From assembly GCA_016792805.1 (NCBI GenBank), contig JAEUHX010000057.1, positions 17,438 through 81,437 on the forward strand: 64,000 nucleotides of DNA. Direction: 5' to 3'. The position numbers were made by a program, and so were the translations under genes. Of this stretch, positions 8,419-16,328 are shown in pieces. Each line of letters starts with the position of its first letter. Within the stretch, counting starts at the first letter, position 1. This DNA is from Planctomycetota bacterium. Its GTDB lineage: Bacteria; Planctomycetota; UBA1135; JACQFD01. Below the pieces are notes generated by a model. The model made no database searches, was not told where the DNA came from, and saw nothing but the letters and a program-made list of their open reading frames with translations.

Positions 8419-10896
8419 ATGGCGGCATCCGTCCCTGCGATCGTTACTGCAATTCTGGCTCTCGGTGCTCCCACGGCACTGATGAACCCTTGGTTGGGTG
8501 TTCCCTTCGCGGCCCTGCCGAGTTCGGCGTTGCCGCAGAACCCGGAGAAGCCCGATGTGGCTCCTCCCCCCGGGCAGACGCCGACGCCCGTGCCCAACGC
8601 GGGTGCACCCAATGCGGGTGGCGCTCGCCCCGGGGGCGCCAATCCTGCGCCGCAGAATCCGGCCGGACCGCGTCCGAGCGGCGCCGTCCCGGTGGGCCCC
8701 GGCCAAGGAACGAATACCGCGGCGGGCACGATGCGCGTCGAGGGCGATTTCTATGTGTTTAATTTCGAGGACTCCTCGTCGACGGAAGGGTGCAAGCTCA
8801 TCGACTTCGTCCGCCTCTGTAACGAAAACACGGGGATCGCCTTCTATATCAAAAAGGAAGTTCTCCCGAAGCTCGACTCGGCGAAGGTCTCGATCATCGG
8901 CAGCCGCCGGATTCCGAAGGCGAAGCTGTATGATTTCTTCCAGAGCATCCTGAAGATCAACGATATGGTGCTCGTGTCGGAAGGCGGCGCCGACACCGGA
9001 ATGTGGGTGATCGCCGACCTGAAGGGCAGCGACCGCACCGGCATCAAGAATTCGGCCAAGTACATCGGCCCCGAGGAGATTCCGAGCTACGCGACGCAGC
9101 CGGGCGTGCTCGTCACGACGGTCATCACGATTGAGAACACGAGCGCGCGCGAAGTGTCGGCGTCGCTGCGCCCCTTCTTCCCGGATAACCAGCTCGAGAC
9201 GGTGACCAACGTCGGCAACGCCAATGCGCTGCTGGTGACGGGCTTCGGCCCCACGGTCTTCTCGATCTGGAATCTGCTGAAACTCATCGATACGCCCCCC
9301 AACGAGCCGCGCCCGATTTTTGAGAAAATTGAGCTCGAGCACGCGGCGGCAGCCGAGGTGCAGACGATCCTCGACGACCTGCTCGAGAAGCGCCGACAGG
9401 TGCAGGGAGGCGCGGGCGTTTCGGGCGGCCAGCTCCAAGGGCAGGCGCCGGAGCTCAAGATTCGAGTCGACGGCAACTCCAACTCGCTGCTGGTGGTCGG
9501 CCTCGAGGAAGACGTGAAGCAGGTGCTGGAGATCGTGGCGCGCATCGATCAGGCGCAGCCGGAGCCCGAGAGCGACCTGCATGTGTATACATTACAGAAC
9601 GTGAAGGCGGAGGACCTGGTGAAGATCCTCCAGGAATTCCTCGACAAGACGTTCCAGAACCAGCAGCAGGTGAATCAGGCCGCTGGCGCAGGCCGCGCGG
9701 GCGGCGGCGGCGGCGGCACGAGCGCCAACCGGGAGATTCGCCCCGTGGTCGTCGGCGAGAAAGTTTCCAATTCGGTGCTCGTGACCGCCAGCAAGACGCG
9801 GTGGCTCGAGATCCGCGACATCATCGAGCGCCTCGATCGCCGCCAGCGCCAGGTGCTGCTGGAGACAGCGCTCGTGGAGCTCACGACGACCGATGCCATT
9901 CGGCTCGGCATCGAGCTCGGCCTCGTGAGCGTGCCGCCGGCCGGCTCCGACGTGAGCAAGGGCTTCGGTATTACCAATTTTGGTTTGTCGACGCTCATCG
10001 ACACCGACAACGACAACTTCCCCGACACGCGCATCCCCGACAACACGCTCCAAGGCGTGACGGGCGGAATCCTCTCGGGTCCCGACTTCGGCATCCCGAT
10101 TCTGTTGCAGGCGCTGCGCACAGTGAGCGACAGCAACGTGCTGTCGATTCCGTCGGTACTTGTTAATAATAACGAGAGAGCGAAAGTCAGCTCGAAAGAC
10201 CTGATCCCGACGGCGAATACCACCAATGCGCCCAACGTCGGCACGGCGGTCGGCTTCGGCGGATATCAGGAAGCGGGCATCACCCTCGAGATCACGCCTT
10301 CGATCAGCGCGCAGGCCTACTTGCGCCTCGATTTGTCGCTCCAGGTGGCGAATTTCACCGCCGCCCAGGGCGCCAATATCAACATTCCCCCGCCGAAGAC
10401 CGAGCGTGAGGTGAAGACCACCGTCTACCTCCCGAACGAGTCGACGATGGTGATCGGCGGTATCCAGATCGACAACGCGCTGCGGTCGAAGTCGTCGATC
10501 CCGCTGCTCGGCGACATCCCGATTCTGTCGTGGCTCTTCTCGAACCACAGCGACAGCAACACACGCCGGGCGCTCTACTTCTTCGTGACCCCACATATCC
10601 TCTCGGATGTGGAGTTCGCCGATCTGCAGAACCTGTCCTACCAGCGCAAGCTCGACGCGCGCTCCTACATCGGCGACGAGCGGCTACGCATGGTCGACAA
10701 GCGCTTCCAGCCGATTGAGCCGGGAGCCGCGCTTGAGTCGAGCATTTTTGAGATTCCGCTGTACCGCTCCCCGAAGGCCGGCGAGGTGGCGCCGTCGGAG
10801 ATCGGCGTGAAGCCCGTGGACATCCTCCCCGCGGAGACGGGAGCTGCTCCGGCACAACCGGCAGACGCTCCCCCTGTGGACAAGTCGAAGGGTTAA
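8419..10896 (+). CDS. gspD: Type II secretion outer-membrane secretin GspD
   Basis: An 825-residue secretin that forms the outer-membrane pore of a type II secretion or related pseudopilus system. A hydrophobic export segment at residues 3-35 is followed by a Pro/Gly/Asn-rich linker (40-100). Then come an N0-like domain (about 105-200), three N1-type domains (about 220-480, the last interrupted by a Gly-rich loop), and the C-terminal secretin barrel (about 490-740). The barrel contains ALRTVSDSNVLSIPSVLVNN, the GYQEAGITLEITPSIS region, VYLPNESTMVIGGI and the closing SIPLLGDIPILSWLF motif. A Pro/Ala tail of about 50 residues ends the protein. It heads the gsp cluster. Its stop codon lies inside the left end of a mobile-looking inverted-repeat element. 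Confidence 0.95.
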   Translation: MAASVPAIVTAILALGAPTALMNPWLGVPFAALPSSALPQNPEKPDVAPPPGQTPTPVPNAGAPNAGGARPGGANPAPQNPAGPRPSGAVPVGPGQGTNTAAGTMRVEGDFYVFNFEDSSSTEGCKLIDFVRLCNENTGIAFYIKKEVLPKLDSAKVSIIGSRRIPKAKLYDFFQSILKINDMVLVSEGGADTGMWVIADLKGSDRTGIKNSAKYIGPEEIPSYATQPGVLVTTVITIENTSAREVSASLRPFFPDNQLETVTNVGNANALLVTGFGPTVFSIWNLLKLIDTPPNEPRPIFEKIELEHAAAAEVQTILDDLLEKRRQVQGGAGVSGGQLQGQAPELKIRVDGNSNSLLVVGLEEDVKQVLEIVARIDQAQPEPESDLHVYTLQNVKAEDLVKILQEFLDKTFQNQQQVNQAAGAGRAGGGGGGTSANREIRPVVVGEKVSNSVLVTASKTRWLEIRDIIERLDRRQRQVLLETALVELTTTDAIRLGIELGLVSVPPAGSDVSKGFGITNFGLSTLIDTDNDNFPDTRIPDNTLQGVTGGILSGPDFGIPILLQALRTVSDSNVLSIPSVLVNNNERAKVSSKDLIPTANTTNAPNVGTAVGFGGYQEAGITLEITPSISAQAYLRLDLSLQVANFTAAQGANINIPPPKTEREVKTTVYLPNESTMVIGGIQIDNALRSKSSIPLLGDIPILSWLFSNHSDSNTRRALYFFVTPHILSDVEFADLQNLSYQRKLDARSYIGDERLRMVDKRFQPIEPGAALESSIFEIPLYRSPKAGEVAPSEIGVKPVDILPAETGAAPAQPADAPPVDKSKG

Positions 10897-11063
10897 CAGC
10901 CTGTGTCAAAAGTCATCCGAGGTGCGCACGCGGGCTTTTGGGCGATCTCATCGTCGGACCGCCTCGCCGTAACTCCTTGGCTACGACTACGGCGGTCCTC
11001 CTCGATCTCGCCAAAAATCATCGTGCTCGCTTTGCGGAGCACTCTTTTGCCACCGGCTGTTAA
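10893..11063 (+). repeat. Inverted-repeat element, copy A (MITE-like)
   Basis: 171 bp bounded by inverted ends. The left end is ttaacagcctgtgtcaaaag (10893-10912) and the reverse complement of the right end is ttaacagccggtggcaaaag (11063-11044), 18 of 20 identical. The left tip contains the gspD stop codon. The interior holds a hairpin (cgccgta ... tacggcg) and the right shoulder gctcgctttgcggagcact, which recurs at about 20.97 kb and 55.21 kb. There is no coding capacity. Confidence 0.75.
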
Positions 11064-11132
11064 GCCCGTCACTGTTAAGCCCGTCACTGTTAAGCCCGTC
11101 ACTGTTAAGCCCGTCACTGTTGAGCCCTCACT
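11059..11132 (+). repeat. Tandem 15-bp repeat, four units plus a degenerate fifth
   Basis: The unit gttaagcccgtcact is repeated exactly four times (11059-11118), followed by the imperfect unit gttgagccctcact (11119-11132). The first unit begins inside the right tip of inverted-repeat copy A, as if the array grew from the element's end. It lies 45 nt before the gspE start. Confidence 0.95.
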
Positions 11133-11176
11133 AGGGCAGTCTTCTACGCTCCTCGAGCTCGCTGAACGATCGCACC

Positions 11177-12958
11177 ATGGCTGACCCCAAAGGCACTCCC
11201 ATCGGCGCTGCGCCGACCGGTGCGTCCCCCAACGGAACGCCCGCCCTTGCGCGGGCGAAGTTCGCTGAAGTCCTTCGCCTGGAGGCCGGCTTCGATGAGG
11301 CCCGCATCCAGGACTGCTTCAAGGCGGAGGAGGAGTCGGGACAGTCGATCGATCGGGTGATCTTTGAGAAGGCCTATGCCCCCGAGGAGTCGGTCCTCAA
11401 GGCGTTTGCGAAGTTCCTTGGTGTCGAATACCTGCGATCCCTCGAAAGCGCGAACGTGCCGCAGGAGTTCGTACAGAAAGTCCCGGTGTCTTTCGCACGA
11501 ACCTACAATTTAGTGGCGCTCGGCGTGAAAGACGGCACAGCCAAGGTGGCCACCTGCGCCCCCTTCGACGTGCAGCCGATCGACGATCTCGCCAAGCTCA
11601 TGGGGTGCGAAGTCGAGCCGGTGCTGGCGCCGCGATCGGAGATCACCGCGCTCATCAATCGCGGCTATCGGCACAAGGCCGACGGCGTCGACGACGCGCT
11701 CTCGAGCATTGAAGATGAGGACATCGTCGGCCTGACGGCCGAGATCGAGGAGAGCGAAGATCTCCTCGACGTTGCCAATAAAGCGCCGATCATCAAACTG
11801 GTGAATACTGTACTTTTCCAGGCGCTCAAGCTGCGCGCCTCGGATATTCACCTTCAGCCCTATCCCGACCGGCTCCAGGTGCGCTTCCGCATTGACGGAT
11901 TGTTGCATGACATGCAAACAGTTCCGAAGAAGGCACAAGAAGCGATCATCAGCCGTGTCAAGGTCATGGGAAAGATGGACATCGCCGAGCGCCGCCTTCC
12001 GCAGGACGGCCGCGCGTCCATCAAGCTCGGCGACGGCGAGGTCGACGTGCGTATTTCGTCGATTCCCTCGGGCGATGGCGAACGCATCGTGATGCGCTTG
12101 CTCGACAAGACGGCCAAGGTCTACACGCTCGATGAAATCGGGCTCGAGCCTCGGAACAAGGAGATCTTTCTCAAGTACCTCGATTACTCGCACGGGATCA
12201 TCCTCGTGACCGGCCCGACCGGCTCCGGCAAGACAACGACGCTCTATGGCGGCCTCACGGCGTTGAACTCGGCGGAACTCAATATTCTCACGATTGAAGA
12301 TCCGATCGAATACAACTTGCCAGGCATCTCGCAGGTGCAGGTGGCCGTCAAGAAGGGTCTTACTTTTGCGGCCGGCCTCCGATCGTTCCTCCGCCAGGAC
12401 CCCGACGTGATGATGGTCGGTGAAATCCGCGACCTGGAGACGGCCGAGATCGCAATTCGAGCGGCGCTCACCGGACACCTGGTGTTCTCGACGGTGCACA
12501 CCAACGATGCCCCTTCGACGATCACCCGTATGGTCGACATCGGCGTGGAGCCCTACCTCGTCTCCTCATCGCTGCTGCTCATCATCGCCCAGCGTCTTGT
12601 GCGCACGATCTGTAACCGTTGTAAGGAATTCGTCGAGCCGAACGAGTTCATGCGCGGCAAGATCCGCGAGGTCGGCCTCTCGATGGACAGGCTGCCGACC
12701 GGCAAAGTGGCCGTCGGCCGCGGGTGCGATGAGTGCTTCCGCAGCGGCTACTCGGGACGAACGGCGATTTATGAGTTCCTGCCGATCGACGATGTCGTTC
12801 GCGCACAGATCATGAATCGGGCAAATGCCACAGAAATGAAGAAGAGCTCCATTGAGCGCGGCCTCGTCACGCTGCGTATGGACGGCGTGGACAAGATCGT
12901 CAAAGGGCTCACAACAGCCGACGAAGTGCTGCGCGTGACACAGCTCGATATGTTCTGA
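11177..12958 (+). CDS. gspE: Type II secretion / pilus assembly ATPase GspE
   Basis: A 593-residue hexameric traffic ATPase that drives pseudopilus assembly at the inner membrane. Residues about 25-160 form the N-terminal MshEN/GSPII_E-N domain. The core contains the RASDIHLQPYPDRLQVRFRI segment, Walker A GPTGSGKTTT (K352), Asp box ILTIEDPIEY, Walker B LRQDPDVMMVGEIRDLETAE, and the His box LVFSTVHTNDAPSTITRM. The tetracysteine zinc motif is CNRC ... CDEC (about residues 479-519). Length and motif order match the GspE/PilB family closely. It lies between gspD and gspF, separated from both by copies of the inverted-repeat family. There is no strong Shine-Dalgarno before ATG 11177. Confidence 0.96.
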   Translation: MADPKGTPIGAAPTGASPNGTPALARAKFAEVLRLEAGFDEARIQDCFKAEEESGQSIDRVIFEKAYAPEESVLKAFAKFLGVEYLRSLESANVPQEFVQKVPVSFARTYNLVALGVKDGTAKVATCAPFDVQPIDDLAKLMGCEVEPVLAPRSEITALINRGYRHKADGVDDALSSIEDEDIVGLTAEIEESEDLLDVANKAPIIKLVNTVLFQALKLRASDIHLQPYPDRLQVRFRIDGLLHDMQTVPKKAQEAIISRVKVMGKMDIAERRLPQDGRASIKLGDGEVDVRISSIPSGDGERIVMRLLDKTAKVYTLDEIGLEPRNKEIFLKYLDYSHGIILVTGPTGSGKTTTLYGGLTALNSAELNILTIEDPIEYNLPGISQVQVAVKKGLTFAAGLRSFLRQDPDVMMVGEIRDLETAEIAIRAALTGHLVFSTVHTNDAPSTITRMVDIGVEPYLVSSSLLLIIAQRLVRTICNRCKEFVEPNEFMRGKIREVGLSMDRLPTGKVAVGRGCDECFRSGYSGRTAIYEFLPIDDVVRAQIMNRANATEMKKSSIERGLVTLRMDGVDKIVKGLTTADEVLRVTQLDMF

Positions 12959-12964
12959 CGGCCC

Positions 12965-12998
12965 GTGACAGAAGTCATTCTATGCCACTGGCTGTTAA
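12965..12998 (+). repeat. Inverted-repeat element, interior-deleted remnant D
   Basis: 34 bp that join the two ends of copy A without its interior. The left part gtgacagaagtcattc matches copy A gtgtcaaaagtcatcc at 13 of 16 positions. The right part gccactggctgttaa matches copy A gccaccggctgttaa at 14 of 15. It lies between the gspE stop and the gspF start. Confidence 0.6.
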
Positions 12999-13042
12999 CG
13001 CCCTCGCCTTGAGTGCAGCTCGGGGCGCTCCAGCACCACCCC

Positions 13043-14302
13043 ATGCCGATTTACACCTATAAGGGCTTCGCCGCCGACGGCTCGACCAAGACCGGAGTCA
13101 TCGACGCCGACACGCCGAAGGACGCCCGATCCAAGCTTCGCCGCGAGAATGTGTATGTTCTCGAGATCGACGCAGCGAAGACCACGGGGTCGGCCCCGGG
13201 GCAGCAGAAAAAGGGGCTGATCAACAGGATCCGAACGGTCACGGGCGGCGCCACCGCCATGACCGCGAAGCGGCTCGACGAGGTCTCCACGGTCACGCGC
13301 CAGATGGGCACGCTGCTCGGCGCCGGCATTCCGCTCACGGAGACGCTGCGCGCGATGATTGAGCAGGCGCAGACGAAAGAGATGTCGATGACCTTCCGCG
13401 ACATCCGCGAGAAGGTGAGCCAGGGCGCGACCTTCGGCGAGGCGTTGGCGTTCCATCCGCGCTACTTCGACGAGCTTTATGTGAACATGGTGAAGGCGGG
13501 CGAGGCGGCCGGCAACCTCGACGTCGTCCTCTCCCGTCTCGCCGACTTCCTCACCAGCAAGCGCCGCCTGCAGAACAAGGTGAAGGCGGCGACGACCTAT
13601 CCGCTCGTCATGCTCATCGTCGCCGTCATGGTGGTGGCGGTCCTCATGACGGTCGTGGTGCCGAAGATTACCAATTCGCTGATCTCCCAGAAGAAGGCGA
13701 TTCCCCTTCCGACGGAGATCCTGATGACGATGAGCAAGTTCCTCCAAAGCTATTGGTGGATTCTGTTCCTCGGTGTCGTGCTGGTGATCATTGCAATTCA
13801 GCAAGTGTATCGGACGACGCGCGGCCGGCTGATGATTGATAAGTTCCTGCTGCGGATCCCCGTGCTCGGCGATCTCTTCCGCAAGCAGGCGATCTCGCGC
13901 TTCAGCACGACGTTCTCGACGCTGCTCAAGTCGGGCGTGCCCGTTGTCCAATGCCTCGAGATCTCGAGCCGCATTGTCAATAATCGCGTGATTCAGAACG
14001 TGATCGACGACGTGCGCCACAAGATCGTCGAGGGCGCCGACATCGCGACGCCGATCAAACGCTCCGGCGAGTTTCCCCCGGTGGTCGGCTACATGATCGC
14101 CGTCGGCGAGCAGTCCGGTCAGCTCGAGCAGATCCTCGACCGCATCTCCACCACCTACGATGAGGAGATCGACCTCGCGACGCAGCGCGCCACGGCGCTG
14201 TTGGAGCCGCTGCTCATCGTCTCCATGGCCGGAGTCGTCGGGTTCATCATCTTCTCGATCATCCTGCCGATTCTGCAGATCGGCAGCGTCGGCGGGACAT
14301 AG
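13043..14302 (+). CDS. gspF: Type II secretion inner-membrane platform protein GspF
   Basis: A 419-residue polytopic protein, the inner-membrane platform of the secretion pseudopilus. Its N-terminus MPIYTYKGFAADGSTKTGVIDADT is the typical GspF/PilC start. Two T2SSF four-helix cytoplasmic domains (about 85-210 and 285-410) contain LLGAGIPLTETLRAM and LLKSGVPVVQCLEI. Membrane helices are visible near 195-220, 240-262 and 390-415. ATG 13043 was chosen over an earlier in-frame ATG at 13013 because the family start is here and the extra residues are not conserved. GspF is the third gene of the cluster, 84 nt after gspE. Confidence 0.95.
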   Translation: MPIYTYKGFAADGSTKTGVIDADTPKDARSKLRRENVYVLEIDAAKTTGSAPGQQKKGLINRIRTVTGGATAMTAKRLDEVSTVTRQMGTLLGAGIPLTETLRAMIEQAQTKEMSMTFRDIREKVSQGATFGEALAFHPRYFDELYVNMVKAGEAAGNLDVVLSRLADFLTSKRRLQNKVKAATTYPLVMLIVAVMVVAVLMTVVVPKITNSLISQKKAIPLPTEILMTMSKFLQSYWWILFLGVVLVIIAIQQVYRTTRGRLMIDKFLLRIPVLGDLFRKQAISRFSTTFSTLLKSGVPVVQCLEISSRIVNNRVIQNVIDDVRHKIVEGADIATPIKRSGEFPPVVGYMIAVGEQSGQLEQILDRISTTYDEEIDLATQRATALLEPLLIVSMAGVVGFIIFSIILPILQIGSVGGT

Positions 14303-14308
14303 CCGCAC

Positions 14309-14324
14309 GGGCCTCAAGAGGCCC
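14309..14324 (+). terminator. Possible terminator hairpin after gspF
   Basis: gggcct-caag-aggccc forms a perfect 6-bp stem seven nucleotides past the gspF stop, with only a weak T run after it. It precedes a 190-nt gap before gspG and may attenuate rather than end transcription. Confidence 0.4.
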
Positions 14325-14517
14325 TTGCGCGCCCCGCCATCCGGCTCGCTGGGCGAGCGCCCGCCCGTCTTTGGGTGGCGCCCGCCGCAGCGCCCGAGCT
14401 AAGCCGCACGGCGAGGGGCGCCCGGGGCTACACTCCTGCCGCACGGGAAGACGGCGCCGGTGGCGCTCGTCAGACGTGCGTACATCCTGGGGTTCCGCTG
14501 GAACTCCGCTTCGAACC

Positions 14518-14979
14518 ATGAATTCGGACCGCAAGACCCTCGCACGCCGTCGCCTCTCTCTCCGCCACGGTTTCACGCTGGTGGAGCTCCTGGTCGTGAT
14601 CGTGATCATCGGCCTGCTCGCCTCGGCCGTCGTGGCGAACTACGACAAGATCTTCCCTGCCGGAAGGCGCGCCCGCGTGGAAGCCGATCTGGTGTCGATC
14701 CGCAATGCCATCGACATCTTCAAGATGCAGAACAACGGCCGCATCCCGCAAAGCCTGGAGCTTCTCGTCGAGAAAGACAGCAACGGCGAGTCGTACCTCA
14801 AGGACCGCGATAAGGTGCCGACCGATCCCTGGGGAAATGAGTACTTCTATTTCCCCTCCCAGTCGGGCGGCACGGCCTTCGAACTCGGCTCCTACGGTGC
14901 CGACGGCGCCCAGGGCGGCGACGGCGAGGCCGCCGACATCGACCTGAAGTCGCTCCAAGACAAAACCGCGAAGAAATAA
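14518..14979 (+). CDS. gspG: Major pseudopilin GspG
   Basis: A 153-residue type II pseudopilin. A basic leader ends in the prepilin peptidase site G18|FTLVE (E23 is the conserved +5 glutamate), followed by the hydrophobic helix LVVIVIIGLLASAVVANY. The globular part has the GspG hallmarks IRNAIDIFKMQNNGRIPQ and DPWGNEYFYF, and the C-terminal GSYGADG segment that binds calcium in characterised GspG. These features separate it from minor pseudopilins. No prepilin peptidase (gspO/pilD) is present in the window, so it must be encoded elsewhere. ATG 14518 gives a leader of normal length; the stop abuts the next gene. Confidence 0.95.
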   Translation: MNSDRKTLARRRLSLRHGFTLVELLVVIVIIGLLASAVVANYDKIFPAGRRARVEADLVSIRNAIDIFKMQNNGRIPQSLELLVEKDSNGESYLKDRDKVPTDPWGNEYFYFPSQSGGTAFELGSYGADGAQGGDGEAADIDLKSLQDKTAKK

Positions 14980-15594
14980 GTGAGGATGGCCGCCGTGGGC
15001 TCGAGGAAAGTGTATCGAAGTTTGCGGAGCTTCCGCGGCTTCACGCTGATCGAGCTCCTGCTGGTCGTCACCATCATGATGCTCGTGGTGGGCACCGTCG
15101 CGTCGAACATCGATATGGTGCTGCCCGCGAGCCGGCTGGAGGCGACGGCGCGGCAGCTCTCGGCCGACATCGAGCTCGCGCGCGCGAGCGCGGTGGCGCA
15201 AGGGCTCCCCTACCGCATTGAGTACAATCTTACTCATCCCGGCTATCGCATCTCGACGCCGTTCAAATCGGGGGGCGGGCTCGCAACGACGGAGACCGAC
15301 CGCGTTCGCACCGACTGGCGCTATTTCCCCGAAGGGGTCTCGATCGATCGGATTCAGCTCGGCTCGACGGTGCGGGAGAGCGTGAAAGACGCGGCGGATC
15401 CGAACAGCGCGGTGGTGCGCATTCAGGGGGTCGACATCCGGCCCAACGGCAACACGGTGGAGCATGTGGTGGCGCTGCTGCGCGAGCGGCCGCCCGGTAA
15501 GTTTTACCTTTCCGTCCAGGGGCTGACCGGATTTGTGCAGCTCTACGGCGAGGATTGGCGTCCTGACGTCGTCTCGGAAAGTGATTTCCGATAG
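14980..15594 (+). CDS. gspH: Minor pseudopilin GspH-like
   Basis: A 204-residue pseudopilin. The leader ends at SFRG|FTLIELLLVV, with the +5 glutamate present, and is followed by a long hydrophobic helix. The globular domain starts ASRLEATARQLSADIELARASAVAQGLPYRIEYN, typical of GspH/FimT (the LARSEAIRR-like stretch). The GTG at 14980 follows the gspG stop directly; an in-frame ATG at 14986 is an equally good start and changes only two residues. It belongs to the gspG-H-I-J block, where spacing is nearly zero. GspH normally joins the pseudopilus tip or shaft. Assignment as GspH rather than a generic FimT is moderate. Confidence 0.85.
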   Translation: MRMAAVGSRKVYRSLRSFRGFTLIELLLVVTIMMLVVGTVASNIDMVLPASRLEATARQLSADIELARASAVAQGLPYRIEYNLTHPGYRISTPFKSGGGLATTETDRVRTDWRYFPEGVSIDRIQLGSTVRESVKDAADPNSAVVRIQGVDIRPNGNTVEHVVALLRERPPGKFYLSVQGLTGFVQLYGEDWRPDVVSESDFR

Positions 15595-15605
15595 GTGACC
15601 TGTCC

Positions 15606-16328
15606 ATGAAGCCTCCGATCGCTCGCGTTCGCGAAGCCGGCCTCTCGCTGGTGGAAGTGCTCATTGCGGTGGCGCTCCTGTCGGCCGTGCTCGTGACCTT
15701 GATCATGAAGGTGCACGACTGCATCGATACGGCGCGGGTCACGGAGAACCAGAATGCCGCGCGCGAATATTCGAAGGAGCTCATGGCGCAGGTCGAGGCC
15801 GGGCTCATCGACGGGCTGATCGACGGCTACCAGGGCGACTTCTCCGAGCAGGGGTATCCACAAATCCGCTATTCGGTCGGCCTCGGGGAGAATTCACAGG
15901 TCGCGCTGCAGACGAGTGTCGACAATCCGAATGCCACCAATGATCGGCGGCGCCTTTACACGAAGCAGGCGAACGACGGCGGGTGGATCCCGATGAATGG
16001 GAATGTCAACAATCCCTCATCGACGGCAACCGACGAAGAGAGCCAGATGGAGGAGCCGTTCACGCGGGTCCGGATCGCGGTGCAGTATCCGACCTCGGAC
16101 GATGAGAAGTTCGGGATGTTCGTGCTGGAACGCCTCGTGCCGACGGAGTGCACGAAAGGCGCAGCGGGTCTCCGCGAGAAGTCACAAAAAGATGCGGCTG
16201 CGGCGCAGGCCGAGGAATCCGCGGGAGCGGCGCCCGGCGCAGGGGGGCAAGGTGGCGGATCGGCCGGCGGCGGCGCCGCGGGCAAACAACAGAAAAGCTC
16301 GCCGTCCGGCGGAGGATCACTCAAATGA
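15606..16328 (+). CDS. gspI: Minor pseudopilin GspI-like
   Basis: A 240-residue pseudopilin. The leader site is EAG|LSLVEVLIAVALLSAVLVTLI, with the conserved glutamate at +5; Leu replaces Phe at +1, which some GspI proteins tolerate. It is longer than the usual GspI (about 120 residues): after about residue 190 the protein becomes a low-complexity Ala/Gly/Ser/Gln tail, so it may be an extended lineage-specific form. Its stop overlaps the next start (ATGA), showing translational coupling to the GspJ-like gene. The order G-H-I-J supports the assignment more than sequence alone does. Confidence 0.78.
   Translation: MKPPIARVREAGLSLVEVLIAVALLSAVLVTLIMKVHDCIDTARVTENQNAAREYSKELMAQVEAGLIDGLIDGYQGDFSEQGYPQIRYSVGLGENSQVALQTSVDNPNATNDRRRLYTKQANDGGWIPMNGNVNNPSSTATDEESQMEEPFTRVRIAVQYPTSDDEKFGMFVLERLVPTECTKGAAGLREKSQKDAAAAQAEESAGAAPGAGGQGGGSAGGGAAGKQQKSSPSGGGSLK

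Noticed and set aside
11059..11132. The direct repeats before gspE as a CRISPR array
   Set aside because: The units are 15 bp and abut each other with no spacers. No cas gene is present.
12995..14317. A 440-codon open frame antisense to gspF
   Set aside because: It covers gspF exactly, with His/Asp/Arg-rich shadow composition; gspF is unambiguous.
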